Below the pieces are notes generated by a model. That model ran no database searches. It saw nothing but the letters and a program-made list of their open reading frames with translations, and was not told the DNA's origin. 64,000 nucleotides of DNA, taken from contig JAIUOE010000003.1 in the NCBI GenBank assembly GCA_020161395.1, positions 124,001 to 188,000 of the forward strand, given 5' to 3'. Below are positions 9,445-18,195 of this stretch, in pieces. Numbering within the stretch: the stretch's first letter is position 1; each line of letters starts with the position of its first letter. The stretch is from Bacteroidota bacterium (lineage in GTDB: Bacteria > Bacteroidota > Ignavibacteria > Ignavibacteriales > Ignavibacteriaceae). The translations under genes and the position numbers were made by a program.

Positions 9445-10819
9445 ATGTTTCGATCTCTAACTTGTAAATTCTTTTTGTCTCGTTAGTTATTTTAAATCGG
9501 TCATCGAGCCTGAAACCGCAAATCCAAACGATTTGATCACCCGATGAGACAATGGGGTGACTCCATTTCTTCGAAGGTTCCAGCTTGATATCATTAAAAA
9601 AATCAGATACTTTCCTTTTCCCTTTGCCGTTTACCGGCAGGAACCATTCCCCTTTCTTTGGCGGACGGACAGTCAGACTTCCTGCAACTTTGTCGCCGTC
9701 TATATATTCAACATGCTTTGATTCACAACCGTTGTAATCACCGGTTTCATTGAAATGGCAGGAAATCCTGAAATTGTCAAATTCCACCGTGTCCCCGGGA
9801 TTAAAGTCAATTTCCGGAAGAAATTCTTCATTTTTTACGGAAACGAGCACATTGTCTCTTGTTCTGACAGCTATCAGGTTATTACCCAAAGAAATCTTTT
9901 TGCCCGATTGCGCCTCGAATAATTCGTTTAGAGTATAAAAATTTTCGAACTTTAAATTTAAACTAAAAAGTTCAATAAATCTAATTGATAACTCGTTATA
10001 GAGATTGAATTCGTTTGATTTTTTCACCGCTGCCAAATCTATCACAAGGATTTTTCCGTCCTGTGAGGAAGTAACCGGTTCAGTTGGGATGATCGATGCA
10101 GGGAGCGAGTGCATCATTTCCGAGAATCGAAAAAGGGCTTCGCCTGCACGGGGATTTATTTTCTCGAACAGTGGAAATATTTCGTTGCGAATCAGATTTC
10201 TTTGGTATATGGATTCGAAGTTGGAACTGTCAGTCACGAAACCTGAATTTATTGCTTCCAGATATCTTACAATTTCTTTCTTTGAGATGGAAAGAAGGGG
10301 TCTTACAAGATTATCTCGTTTTACAGGAATACCGGAGACTGCTGTCAGACCTTTCCCTTTTATCAAGTTGAGAATAACCGTTTCGGCGTTATCATCGAGG
10401 TTATGACCTGTTGCAATTTTGTCATATTTCAATTCCGTCAGGAGGTTTTGCAACGATTGATACCGTAAATCCCTTGCCGCCATTTCGATCGAAATTTTAT
10501 GTACTGTTGAATACTCCTTTACGGGAAGTTCCTTCACGATTAATTCGACATTCAGCGAGTTACAGAGTTCGACACAAAAATCACGGTCTCTGACAGATTC
10601 TTCGCCTCTAAGCTGATGGTTCAAGTGCACAGCGACAAGTTGCAAGGCATGGAGGGATTTTAGTTTAATAAGGAAATGGAGCAGGAGTACTGAATCAGCC
10701 CCTCCGCTGAGCGCCACAAGGATTTTATCACCTTGTGCGAGAAGTTTTTGGTCAGTGCAAAACTTCTTAAATTTTAGGAATAGTGTATCAGGCAAACCCG
10801 GATTCTTTAAGTTTCTCAA
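9437..10819 (-). CDS. tilS: tRNA(Ile)-lysidine synthase TilS
   Basis: This 460-residue protein begins with the N-type ATP pyrophosphatase PP-loop SGGADSVLLLHFL. LNHQLRGEES and the GHNLDDNAETVI box follow, all diagnostic of TilS. The C-terminal domain (about 370-455) with VRPPKKGEWF and SDFFND matches the TilS substrate-binding domain. It converts C34 of tRNA-Ile(CAU) to lysidine, so it is essential for AUA decoding. The start is not an ATG. TTG 10819 overlaps ribE by 32 bp, and TTG 10795, overlapping the ribE stop, would give a more usual N-terminus. Neither has a strong ribosome site, so the exact start is open. Confidence 0.95.
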   Translation of the reverse strand: MRNLKNPGLPDTLFLKFKKFCTDQKLLAQGDKILVALSGGADSVLLLHFLIKLKSLHALQLVAVHLNHQLRGEESVRDRDFCVELCNSLNVELIVKELPVKEYSTVHKISIEMAARDLRYQSLQNLLTELKYDKIATGHNLDDNAETVILNLIKGKGLTAVSGIPVKRDNLVRPLLSISKKEIVRYLEAINSGFVTDSSNFESIYQRNLIRNEIFPLFEKINPRAGEALFRFSEMMHSLPASIIPTEPVTSSQDGKILVIDLAAVKKSNEFNLYNELSIRFIELFSLNLKFENFYTLNELFEAQSGKKISLGNNLIAVRTRDNVLVSVKNEEFLPEIDFNPGDTVEFDNFRISCHFNETGDYNGCESKHVEYIDGDKVAGSLTVRPPKKGEWFLPVNGKGKRKVSDFFNDIKLEPSKKWSHPIVSSGDQIVWICGFRLDDRFKITNETKRIYKLEIETYG

Positions 10820-11426
10820 TGGAAATGCCCCCGTAATTTGTCCCGCTTACCAGATTAAGAACATACTTTCCCAAAACATCAAATTCGAGATTGATGTGGG
10901 AACCGGATTTAAGCGATGCAAGAGTTGTGTTCTCCCATGTGTGAGGGATTATAGCAGTTTTTAACCATCCACTCCCCTTTTCTGCAACGGTCAGACTCAC
11001 TCCATCGATGCAGATGGACCCGACAGGAATTACATATTTGTCAAATTTTGAGTCGAAAGAGACTTTTAAATTGTAGCTTCCCGATAATTTTACAAGCTCC
11101 GTGACTTTGCCTGTAGTATCCACATGACCCAGGACAAAATGCCCTCCGAGTCGTGAATCTGCACGAAGAGCCCGTTCGAGGTTTACCTTGTCACCTTTTT
11201 TAAGAGTACCCAAGGTGGTTTTCTTCAATGTTTCCTGAACTGTATCGAACAGCAGCATATCACCGCGCACCTCAACCACCGTCTGACAGGCACCGTTAAT
11301 ATTGATGCTGTCGCCAACTTTCACATCGTTCGTAATGAGGCTCGCCCTTAGCTGCAGGGAAATTTCGTTTCCTCTGTTTCTTATATCGATGATAACGCCT
11401 GTTTCTTCCACCAGTCCGGTAAACAT
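10788..11426 (-). CDS. ribE: Riboflavin synthase alpha chain
   Basis: This 212-residue protein starts with the hallmark MFTGLVEETG and consists of two lumazine-binding repeats (about 1-95 and 96-200). The repeat motifs NGACQTV and DGVSLTV are visible. It dismutates two 6,7-dimethyl-8-ribityllumazine molecules to riboflavin. The ATG shares a base with the ribD stop region at 11426, so the two are translationally coupled. ribAB and ribH are not in the window, so the pathway is split in this genome. Confidence 0.97.
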   Translation of the reverse strand: MFTGLVEETGVIIDIRNRGNEISLQLRASLITNDVKVGDSININGACQTVVEVRGDMLLFDTVQETLKKTTLGTLKKGDKVNLERALRADSRLGGHFVLGHVDTTGKVTELVKLSGSYNLKVSFDSKFDKYVIPVGSICIDGVSLTVAEKGSGWLKTAIIPHTWENTTLASLKSGSHINLEFDVLGKYVLNLVSGTNYGGISIEKLKESGFA

Positions 11427-12523
11427 TATTGCTCCATTTTTGAAAAGAAGAGTGCAACATCACCATTCAGTTGTTTCACATGATCAAGTTTCAATTTCCT
11501 GGCTTTTGCCAATCCATGATTACTTATACCATCGAACAGATTAATTCCATTGCCCATGAGTTTGGGGGCTATAAAGCAGACGAATTCGTCAAACAGCTCA
11601 GAATTTATCATTTCAGTCGTCAATTTGGCTCCTGCCTCCACCATAACGGAGGTAATTCCAAGAGAATGAAGACTCTTTAATGTCTCTATCATATCCGGTT
11701 TACCCCTTTTGTCGGGTTTTACAAAAATAATCGGAATTTGAAACCAGTTGAGTTTTTGAAGGATTTCTTCGTTGTGCTGTTCCTCTTCGAGGGTTACAAT
11801 ATAAGATTTTCGATCTTCGTTCCGGAAGAAATTGTAGCCGTCCTGAAAAAAGAGCTTTGAAGTGACCATAACTCTTTTTGGTGAAGGTTTGTGGTTGTGC
11901 CTGACAGTCAGCATTGGGTCATCCACAAGAACAGTTTTTGAAGAAGTAAGAACAGCATCATGCTTGCTTCTCAAAAGATGAACCAGTCGCCGGGATTTCT
12001 CACCTGTTATCCATTTTGATTCCCCGGAGGTACCGGCAATCTTTCCGTCGAGGGTCAGGGCTGACTTAATGGTTACAAATGGTAAATCGCCTGTTATATA
12101 CCTGGAAAATTTCCTGTAATAATTTTTATACAAGGGGAGGTCTGCGACCTCCACCTCAATTCCTGCATTTCTTAACCTGGCTATTCCCTTTCCGGAGACC
12201 AAAGGATTAGGATCGGTCATACCAATCACAACCCTCGCAATTTTCTTCGAAATAAGAAGATCAGCACATGGAGGAGTTTTGCCAAAGTGGGAGCAAGGTT
12301 CAAGACTGACATAGAGAGTAGCACCTGTAATATCCTGCTTGCTTCTTGCTATCGCATCCACTTCTGCATGAGCCCCGCCAAATTCCCGGTGATAACCAAC
12401 TGAGAGTATTTTGCCATCTTTTACAATGACACAACCGACAGTTGGATTGGGACTTACCTTGCCTTCGGCTCGCGATCCCAGAATGATACAATCACCAAGA
12501 TACTTCCTGTCTTCTTTTGTCAT
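11426..12523 (-). CDS. ribD: Bifunctional riboflavin deaminase/reductase RibD
   Basis: This is a 365-residue two-domain enzyme. The N-terminal cytidine-deaminase-type domain has the zinc ligands HAEVDA and PCSHFGKTPPC. The C-terminal HTP-reductase domain (about 150-365) has SALTLDGKIAG and a VEAGAKLTTE segment. It performs the second and third steps of riboflavin synthesis. I place the start at the ATG 12523, four bases after the greA stop, because MTKEDRKYLG fits the family N-terminus. An upstream in-frame TTG at 12550 would overlap greA. It lies between greA and ribE in the operon. Confidence 0.96.
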   Translation of the reverse strand: MTKEDRKYLGDCIILGSRAEGKVSPNPTVGCVIVKDGKILSVGYHREFGGAHAEVDAIARSKQDITGATLYVSLEPCSHFGKTPPCADLLISKKIARVVIGMTDPNPLVSGKGIARLRNAGIEVEVADLPLYKNYYRKFSRYITGDLPFVTIKSALTLDGKIAGTSGESKWITGEKSRRLVHLLRSKHDAVLTSSKTVLVDDPMLTVRHNHKPSPKRVMVTSKLFFQDGYNFFRNEDRKSYIVTLEEEQHNEEILQKLNWFQIPIIFVKPDKRGKPDMIETLKSLHSLGITSVMVEAGAKLTTEMINSELFDEFVCFIAPKLMGNGINLFDGISNHGLAKARKLKLDHVKQLNGDVALFFSKMEQ

Positions 12524-12527
12524 GATA

Positions 12528-12998
12528 TCAGCGGATCTCGAGGATCTCAAATTGAATCAAACCGGCGGGAGCTTTTACCTGAGCAATTTCTCCTACTTTC
12601 TTTCCGAGCAACCCCTGCCCCACGGGAGAGGAAACTGAAATCTTTCCATTTTCCAGATTGGATTCTTCGTTGGATACAATCTGATATTCAATTGTTTTAA
12701 GCGTCTTAAGGTTTTTAATTTTAACCTTTGCAAGGATGTGCACCTTATCCTTTGGCATCGAAGCAGGATCGATCACCTTTGCACGGGCAAGCACAGCCTC
12801 AAGTTTGTGAATTCTAAGTTCAAACAGTCCCTGTGCTTCTTTTGCAGCATCGTATTCAGCATTTTCAGAAAGGTCACCGTGTGCACGGGCTTCGGCGATT
12901 TTGCCGGCAATTTCCTTTCTTCCTGATGACTTCATTTCCGCGAGCTCTTTCTCGAGCTCAATCAATCTTTCTTGTGACAGATATACAATATCGTACAT
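12528..12998 (-). CDS. greA: Transcription elongation factor GreA
   Basis: The 156-residue protein has the N-terminal coiled coil (LIELEKELAEMKSSGRKEIA and AREHGDLSEN-type ARAHGDLSENAEY with the two acidic tip residues Asp and Glu) and the C-terminal FKBP-like domain (SPVGQGLLGKKVGE). It stimulates transcript cleavage in backtracked RNA polymerase. The start is the ATG 12998 (MYDIVYLSQE). A longer frame from 13079 would read through the terminator hairpin and is rejected. It heads the eight-gene operon and has an unusual leader with a strong hairpin and U-run. Confidence 0.96.
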   Translation of the reverse strand: MYDIVYLSQERLIELEKELAEMKSSGRKEIAGKIAEARAHGDLSENAEYDAAKEAQGLFELRIHKLEAVLARAKVIDPASMPKDKVHILAKVKIKNLKTLKTIEYQIVSNEESNLENGKISVSSPVGQGLLGKKVGEIAQVKAPAGLIQFEILEIR

Positions 12999-13021
12999 GA
13001 CACTCCAGTATGAAAATTTAC

Positions 13022-13061
13022 AAAAAAAATAGCCACTCCCCCGGGAATACCGGGGGTGTGG
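13022..13061 (-). terminator. Hairpin plus U-tract in greA leader (candidate attenuator)
   Basis: On the minus strand, arms 13061-13050 and 13044-13033 form a 12-position GC-rich stem with one mismatch and a 5-nt loop, followed by an eight-U run at 13029-13022. It has the form of an intrinsic terminator. It lies between the predicted greA promoter and the greA ATG, so it would be at the very 5' end of the transcript rather than only ending the upstream M28 gene. Confidence 0.8.
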
Positions 13062-13066
13062 CATTG

Positions 13067-13097
13067 CAAATTTAAACAATTTTTATCAGATAATCAA
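13067..13097 (-). promoter_or_regulatory. Bacteroidetes-type promoter for greA operon
   Basis: The minus strand reads TTG (13097-13095), 20 nt, then TAAATTTG (13074-13067), an exact match to the Bacteroidetes primary sigma consensus TTG-N19-21-TAnnTTTG. Transcription should start near 13060, immediately at the leader hairpin. Confidence 0.72.
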
Positions 13098-13113
13098 GCC
13101 CTTATCGCAGAGC

Positions 13114-14493
13114 CTAAAAAGGATACTCTTCCTGCTTTTTCAATCGTTTCTCAAGGTTGTGCTTTTTCAGGAGTTCCTTAACCTCATCAGGGGACAGTCT
13201 GAATAACTTAAAATCAGAATCTGCGAGACCAGCAGCAAGAAAAGCAACTGCAGCGGCGCCGTGAGAGATGTAATCTTTGTCGAGTTTATCGAAGGAATCA
13301 CCAAAATCGTGATAGTGGTCAGTCATTTCCTTGGTCATCCCGCCAACCGGAGTGATAACGGGGATACCATTAAACATAAAATACATATGATCGCTGTTGG
13401 TCCAGGCTGTGCTCATTGATTTGGAAAGATCGAAAGAACCGGAAGTGTCGGTAATTGATTTGATGGCAGGCGACAAGGAGTCAAAACCCATAACATTAAA
13501 GCCGTTAATCTTTCCCGGCATATCGAGATTTATCATGGCAAATATTTTATCATTTTTATGGGCTTCGACATATTTTTTAGAACCCCATAAACCGGTTTCT
13601 TCACCGTTGAACCAGACAAACTCGATAGTTCTTTTTGGTCTGATTCCAAATTCCTTTAGAAGTGCGGCGGCTTCAAACATGACTGCACTTCCGTGCCCAT
13701 TGTCCGCAGCGCCATCACCGAGATCCCAACTGTCGAAGTGACCGCCAATCACTATTTTCTCGTCTCCTGTTCCGTCTATGCGGGCAACAAGATTGTTGGA
13801 CTCCCCTGTCTCCACGCGTGAATTTGACACGACATCAAGTACAACATTCACCTTCCTCTCGAGAAGTCTCCTAAGTTTTGCTCCCTCCTCAAATGTGAGT
13901 GTGAATGCAGGGATTTTGAGGGGGTCACCTTTGAAATTCCCCACCCCGCACAACACTTTTCCGCCTTTTGCCTCATTTATGAAAAGGCATGCAACAGCTC
14001 CTTTGGCGGCAGCAATTTTGATTGCCTCTCCCCTTAGAAGTTCATCTCTTCCCGAAGGTCTTTCCTGACTGATAACGACAATTTTTCCCGTTGCATCAAT
14101 ATTCCTGTAATCTTCCTCATACCCGGAATAAACAAAAACAGCCTTCGCATCTTCAATTTTTGCGGGTGACACCCAAGCGAGGGCATAAGCACGAAGGTTC
14201 TTTCTGAAAGGCAGTTTTAAGACCACTTTGTCTTCACCTCTGAACCAAACGGGAGATGTAAATTTCTCATAAAAGGGTTTCAAGCTTTTATTTTCCAACT
14301 CTTTTTTTAGCATTTCAAATGCTTTTTTGTTGGGCTCACTGCCCATCAACCTTCCACCTGCGAGATCACAAACATCTCTGATCATATAGTACCCATAGTT
14401 GGAAGTAAAAGCCTTACCAGTCAGAGCCGCTATAAAGGATTGGGCAAAAAAGGATGGTGTAACAACGATGAGGAGAAACAGCAGTTTTTTCAT
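13114..14493 (-). CDS. Secreted M28-family zinc peptidase
   Basis: This is a 459-residue exported peptidase with signal peptide MKKLLFLLIVVTPSFFAQ. The inserted PA (protease-associated) domain spans about residues 90-215. The M28 catalytic core has the metal and catalytic residues GGHFDSWDLGDGAADNG (His, Asp), FNGEETGLWG (catalytic and metal Glu), LDMPG (Asp) and TDHYHDFGD (His). The order resembles carboxypeptidase Q / M28B enzymes, so it probably removes amino acids from small peptides in the periplasm or outside the cell. Its ATG abuts the stop of the MBOAT gene upstream, so it is the distal gene of the MBOAT-SGNH unit. Confidence 0.92.
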   Translation of the reverse strand: MKKLLFLLIVVTPSFFAQSFIAALTGKAFTSNYGYYMIRDVCDLAGGRLMGSEPNKKAFEMLKKELENKSLKPFYEKFTSPVWFRGEDKVVLKLPFRKNLRAYALAWVSPAKIEDAKAVFVYSGYEEDYRNIDATGKIVVISQERPSGRDELLRGEAIKIAAAKGAVACLFINEAKGGKVLCGVGNFKGDPLKIPAFTLTFEEGAKLRRLLERKVNVVLDVVSNSRVETGESNNLVARIDGTGDEKIVIGGHFDSWDLGDGAADNGHGSAVMFEAAALLKEFGIRPKRTIEFVWFNGEETGLWGSKKYVEAHKNDKIFAMINLDMPGKINGFNVMGFDSLSPAIKSITDTSGSFDLSKSMSTAWTNSDHMYFMFNGIPVITPVGGMTKEMTDHYHDFGDSFDKLDKDYISHGAAAVAFLAAGLADSDFKLFRLSPDEVKELLKKHNLEKRLKKQEEYPF

Positions 14494-15972
14494 TTAAAAC
14501 TCGATGTAAACAAATGGTAATGTGGAAGTTCCGAGAACCTGATAAACAAAAATAATGACGACAGCAAAAGTGAGCGCTTTCAAACTCCAGTGGATTGCAG
14601 CGAACCTGATGAAGAGTACCTTATAGAACCTCTCAGGCACAATTGCGAGAATCAGTCCCCCAACCATAACCAGGAATGGTACGAGATAGAAACTCAACCA
14701 CTTTTCAATATGAGCAAATTTGATTTCACTGAACAGCTTTCCGATAAAGACCATGGCACTGTCGAGGGATGGTGACTTAAATATGATAAATGAAAATGCA
14801 ATAACATGAAAAGTGATAACAATCTCCAACATCCTGAAAAACTTTTCATTCACCACACCAACAATCTTTTTACGGATGTTTCGGAACATGGCATCGAAGA
14901 CGATACAAACCCCGTGTATCAGCCCCCACACAATAAAGGTCAGATTGGCACCATGCCAGGCTCCCGAAACCAGAAAAGTTACGAGAATGGCAATGTAGAT
15001 ACCGTAAACTCCAAGTCGTCTGAGAGAAAAGCTTAGAGGATTGAAAATATTTTCACTAAGGAAAGTGTAGAGGGTAATGTGCCATCGCCTCCAAAACTCA
15101 CTGACAGAATTGGCGAGGAACGGTTTTTTAAAGTTTTCTTCAAGTTCAAAACCGAAGAGATACGCCATCCCCCTGACGATGTCAGTATATCCCGAAAAAT
15201 CAAAATATATCTGGAGGAAAGCTCCATATCCGGCGAGCAGGCATTCGATTGATGTGAAAAGATCGGGATTTTCAAAAACCCTGTCCACGAAATTCAGGGC
15301 GATGAAATCTGCGATCAGCACTTTTTTCAGGGTTCCCGTAATCAGGAGGAAAATTCCCTTGCTGACATTTTCCCGGGTAATTCTTGTTGGACTGTTGAAC
15401 TGAGGCAGAAGATTTGCAGCTTTGGAGATTGGTCCGGCTACTATTGTCGGGAAAAATGAGACATAAAGAAGGTAGGTAAAAAGATTCTGCTCGGCTTCCT
15501 CAATTTCCTCTCTATAAATGGAAAGTGTGTACCCGACAGATTTAAAAATGTAGTAGGAAATTCCAACAGGAGTAAGAATTTCTCTGGTAAAATATGAGAA
15601 GAACTGGGATGATTGCAATCCAAATTCATTCACAATGAAAAAAGTGTACTTAAAATAGACAAGAATTCCGATGTTCACCAGAACAGATAACGAAAGCAGC
15701 AGTTTTCTTTTGATATCTGATTTTTCCCGTACAAGAAATTTCCCGACGAAGAAATCAATTATGCCAACTGCAATCAGGATTCCGATGTATCCGCCTGATA
15801 TCTTGTAATAAAAGTAGAGGCTGAACAGCAGAAGCACAAGGTTTCTTGCTTTGATATTCTTCTCGAAACCTGTATATATCAGATAAACAATGGTAAACAG
15901 GAAAAAGAACAATACCGAATTGAACAGTAATGGATTTCCGGAATTATATTTTAGTAACTCGATTACATCCAA
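14494..15972 (-). CDS. MBOAT-family O-acyltransferase (AlgI/DltB/PatA-like)
   Basis: This 492-residue protein has about eleven hydrophobic helices. The MBOAT core is recognisable: YFDFSGYTDIVRGMAYLFG, FWRRWHITLYTFLSENIF, and the later VSGAWHGANLTF with the catalytic histidine. AlgI-type proteins move acetyl groups from the cytoplasm across the inner membrane for transfer to alginate, peptidoglycan or other envelope polymers by an SGNH partner. The start is TTG 15972 with AAAGGAA upstream, and no ATG exists near the N-terminus. Two SGNH genes lie directly upstream on the same strand and a third diverges from them, supporting an O-acylation module. Confidence 0.93.
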   Translation of the reverse strand: MDVIELLKYNSGNPLLFNSVLFFFLFTIVYLIYTGFEKNIKARNLVLLLFSLYFYYKISGGYIGILIAVGIIDFFVGKFLVREKSDIKRKLLLSLSVLVNIGILVYFKYTFFIVNEFGLQSSQFFSYFTREILTPVGISYYIFKSVGYTLSIYREEIEEAEQNLFTYLLYVSFFPTIVAGPISKAANLLPQFNSPTRITRENVSKGIFLLITGTLKKVLIADFIALNFVDRVFENPDLFTSIECLLAGYGAFLQIYFDFSGYTDIVRGMAYLFGFELEENFKKPFLANSVSEFWRRWHITLYTFLSENIFNPLSFSLRRLGVYGIYIAILVTFLVSGAWHGANLTFIVWGLIHGVCIVFDAMFRNIRKKIVGVVNEKFFRMLEIVITFHVIAFSFIIFKSPSLDSAMVFIGKLFSEIKFAHIEKWLSFYLVPFLVMVGGLILAIVPERFYKVLFIRFAAIHWSLKALTFAVVIIFVYQVLGTSTLPFVYIEF

Positions 15973-15990
15973 AAAACAGAATATTCCTTT

Positions 15991-18174
15991 TTATTTCTTT
16001 TTAGCCGGTTTTTGATTGTTTTTATTGGTTGCCGGCGTCTTGGTTGTCGTCTTTTGTTTTGTTTTATCAGGAGTTGTTCCTGATTTTACAGTAGTCTTCT
16101 TGGTAGTGGTTTTCCCCTGATTTACAGTGGTTTTCTTGGTAGTTTTATTTGTGTTGTATTTAGTACCATATTTGGCAGTTGTTTTGGGCGCAGTATAGGT
16201 GGTTTTTGCCGGAACCTTTATCTTTTGTCCGGGTCTGATAATATCACCCTTAGAGCCATTGGCAGCTTTCAACTGATTGACGGGTATTCCGGTTCGCTGA
16301 GAAATAGCAAACCAGGTATCACCGTTCCTCACACTGTAGTTTGTTGCAGGAGGAGTGTATTTTGGAGTTGCGTTATAACTGTAATTTTTACCATAGTAGG
16401 TATTTCTTGCAGAATAACTTCCGGGCACAGCAGTATTTCCGGGTTTTACAGGTGTTGTCACCTTTGCTGTGAGTGCTGGGTTGGATTTCCCTTTCTTCAC
16501 ATAAATCTTTAATTCCTGATTTATCGAGAGTGCACCGTAAAAATCGTTCCATGATCTTATATCGCTGATCTCCACATTATACAGTTTTGCGATAGAGCGG
16601 ATCGATTCTCCACCCAAAACCTTGTGCATTTTGTACTCGCCTTTATCATCCTTCAGAGTACCGGCAGCAGAGACACCGTTGATAACAGTGGTGTTTGCAG
16701 CGGAAACACTCTGGCTTTCATTGTTGTCAACATAGATTGCGAGCCCTTCAGGCACTTCACTTTCAAGCTGCTTGTTTGCGACAAGAAGTGTCGATTCACC
16801 TGCAACAAATTTGTCATATGAGTTCTGGATTGCAGAAACAAAAAGTTCACCTTTAAGATTATAACCCTTTGAAGTGAGGTGTATCTGATCCACATTGGCG
16901 AGGTAGTTTGCCCGCCAGTTGAGCATTGAATTTTTGCCACCGCTTACATTGTAGATATCGTAGAGAAGACAATCGTTTTCCATGGCAACTTCTGCCACAA
17001 GTTTTGCAAAATCGAGACATGCGGAGACATTGGTTCTTTTATTAAAGGCATCCTGAACATTCATTAAAAGAATCACGGCATCCGGTGATGATTTTTTTAC
17101 CTTTTGAATAATGGAAACGAGATTTTCCTTTGTGGATGTGGCATTGAAACCACCGCCAAAAAAATCATTTATCCCGAGATCAAGGATAAACAGGTCGGGT
17201 TCAAATGCTTTAACTTCCTCTTCAAATCTTGACTCACGCACAATACTCGAGAGCGTGGCACCATTTACACCTGTACTGGCATACAAGACGCCACCCTGAT
17301 TGTCAGCCTCGATCAAAATGCCATACAAAACGAACTCATTCTGCAAATCGGAGGATTTTTTGAATGATATTTCGATGCTCTCGCAATCGGAATTAACAGG
17401 TACAGTTATGTACGGTCCCGAATTTGCATCCGCTTTTACCGTGATCGGCTCGCTAATTCCTTTAATATTCAGCACCATATCAAACACTGATGGACCGGTT
17501 TTTGAGAATATTTTAAGAATGTTGTTCGAGGCTTTTTGAATTGTTTTCGAAAAGACGAGCTTAAAATTGGAGTTTGGATCGATAGTACGAATCGAGTAAC
17601 CCGTCAATCCGATATCGAGAGCCGGGTTTTGCTCGGTATTCTTTGAGAATGTCCAGCTCCCTTTGGAGTAGGTAAAGTAATCGTATGCAGAGTGGGTTTT
17701 AGCTGCAGAGTAAGGGAAAACCAGACCTCGCCCTCCAATTCCATACATTTTCTGGAGTTCTTCACGAATATAGCCGGTGTAAATGTCTGCCTGGAGGTGG
17801 GAGTCACCTACATGAAGGACCCGAAGCTTTTTTTGCTTAGCATCTGCAAGATTTGTAAAGAACTTTTGAGCCACTTCCCTGTTTTTCCATTCAATAAAAT
17901 TCTGATTTGTACGCAGAAACGGGAAATTACCGAGTCTGGTCGAACCTCCGTCGGTTGTTGATCCGGAATTGACAGCAGGCTGCTTTTCGGTCTCACTAAT
18001 CGAATCCTGCGACTGTGAGACAATTGAATCGGGTGGGGAGAATTTCGTTTTGTGGTTCAGTTCATGGTTAATGGAACCGGCGAAAAGGACTCCCAGAGTG
18101 CCAAACGAAGCAATCAAGAAAAGCTTTCCGCCTTTCTTCATTGCTCCGTTCAGATAATGTAACTGATTGGTCAT
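15991..18174 (-). CDS. Exported SGNH hydrolase-fold protein with two LysM domains
   Basis: This is a 727-residue protein with an N-terminal membrane or signal segment (about residues 16-35). An SGNH domain follows: block I HVGDSHLQAD with Ser near 125, block III LGINDFFGG, block V DQIHLTSKGY near 425. Two LysM repeats lie at about 514-558 (HKVLGGESIRSIAKLYNV) and 611-656 (YSVRNGDTWFAISQRTGI). A tail of about 70 residues, almost only Lys, Thr, Asn and Pro, ends the protein. LysM binds peptidoglycan or chitin-like glycans, so the catalytic domain is probably tethered to the cell wall. With the adjacent MBOAT gene it is a candidate acetyltransferase or esterase for peptidoglycan or an envelope glycan. 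Confidence 0.9.
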   Translation of the reverse strand: MTNQLHYLNGAMKKGGKLFLIASFGTLGVLFAGSINHELNHKTKFSPPDSIVSQSQDSISETEKQPAVNSGSTTDGGSTRLGNFPFLRTNQNFIEWKNREVAQKFFTNLADAKQKKLRVLHVGDSHLQADIYTGYIREELQKMYGIGGRGLVFPYSAAKTHSAYDYFTYSKGSWTFSKNTEQNPALDIGLTGYSIRTIDPNSNFKLVFSKTIQKASNNILKIFSKTGPSVFDMVLNIKGISEPITVKADANSGPYITVPVNSDCESIEISFKKSSDLQNEFVLYGILIEADNQGGVLYASTGVNGATLSSIVRESRFEEEVKAFEPDLFILDLGINDFFGGGFNATSTKENLVSIIQKVKKSSPDAVILLMNVQDAFNKRTNVSACLDFAKLVAEVAMENDCLLYDIYNVSGGKNSMLNWRANYLANVDQIHLTSKGYNLKGELFVSAIQNSYDKFVAGESTLLVANKQLESEVPEGLAIYVDNNESQSVSAANTTVINGVSAAGTLKDDKGEYKMHKVLGGESIRSIAKLYNVEISDIRSWNDFYGALSINQELKIYVKKGKSNPALTAKVTTPVKPGNTAVPGSYSARNTYYGKNYSYNATPKYTPPATNYSVRNGDTWFAISQRTGIPVNQLKAANGSKGDIIRPGQKIKVPAKTTYTAPKTTAKYGTKYNTNKTTKKTTVNQGKTTTKKTTVKSGTTPDKTKQKTTTKTPATNKNNQKPAKKK

Positions 18175-18195
18175 ATTGCCATCCGTTCTGTTTAT

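Noticed and set aside
12999-13079. N-terminal extension of greA
   Set aside because: It would be translated through the GC-rich hairpin and has no match to GreA. ATG 12998 gives the family N-terminus.
16225-16512. Plus-strand ORF inside the LysM-SGNH gene
   Set aside because: Antisense shadow of the LysM region of the SGNH gene, with no start signal.
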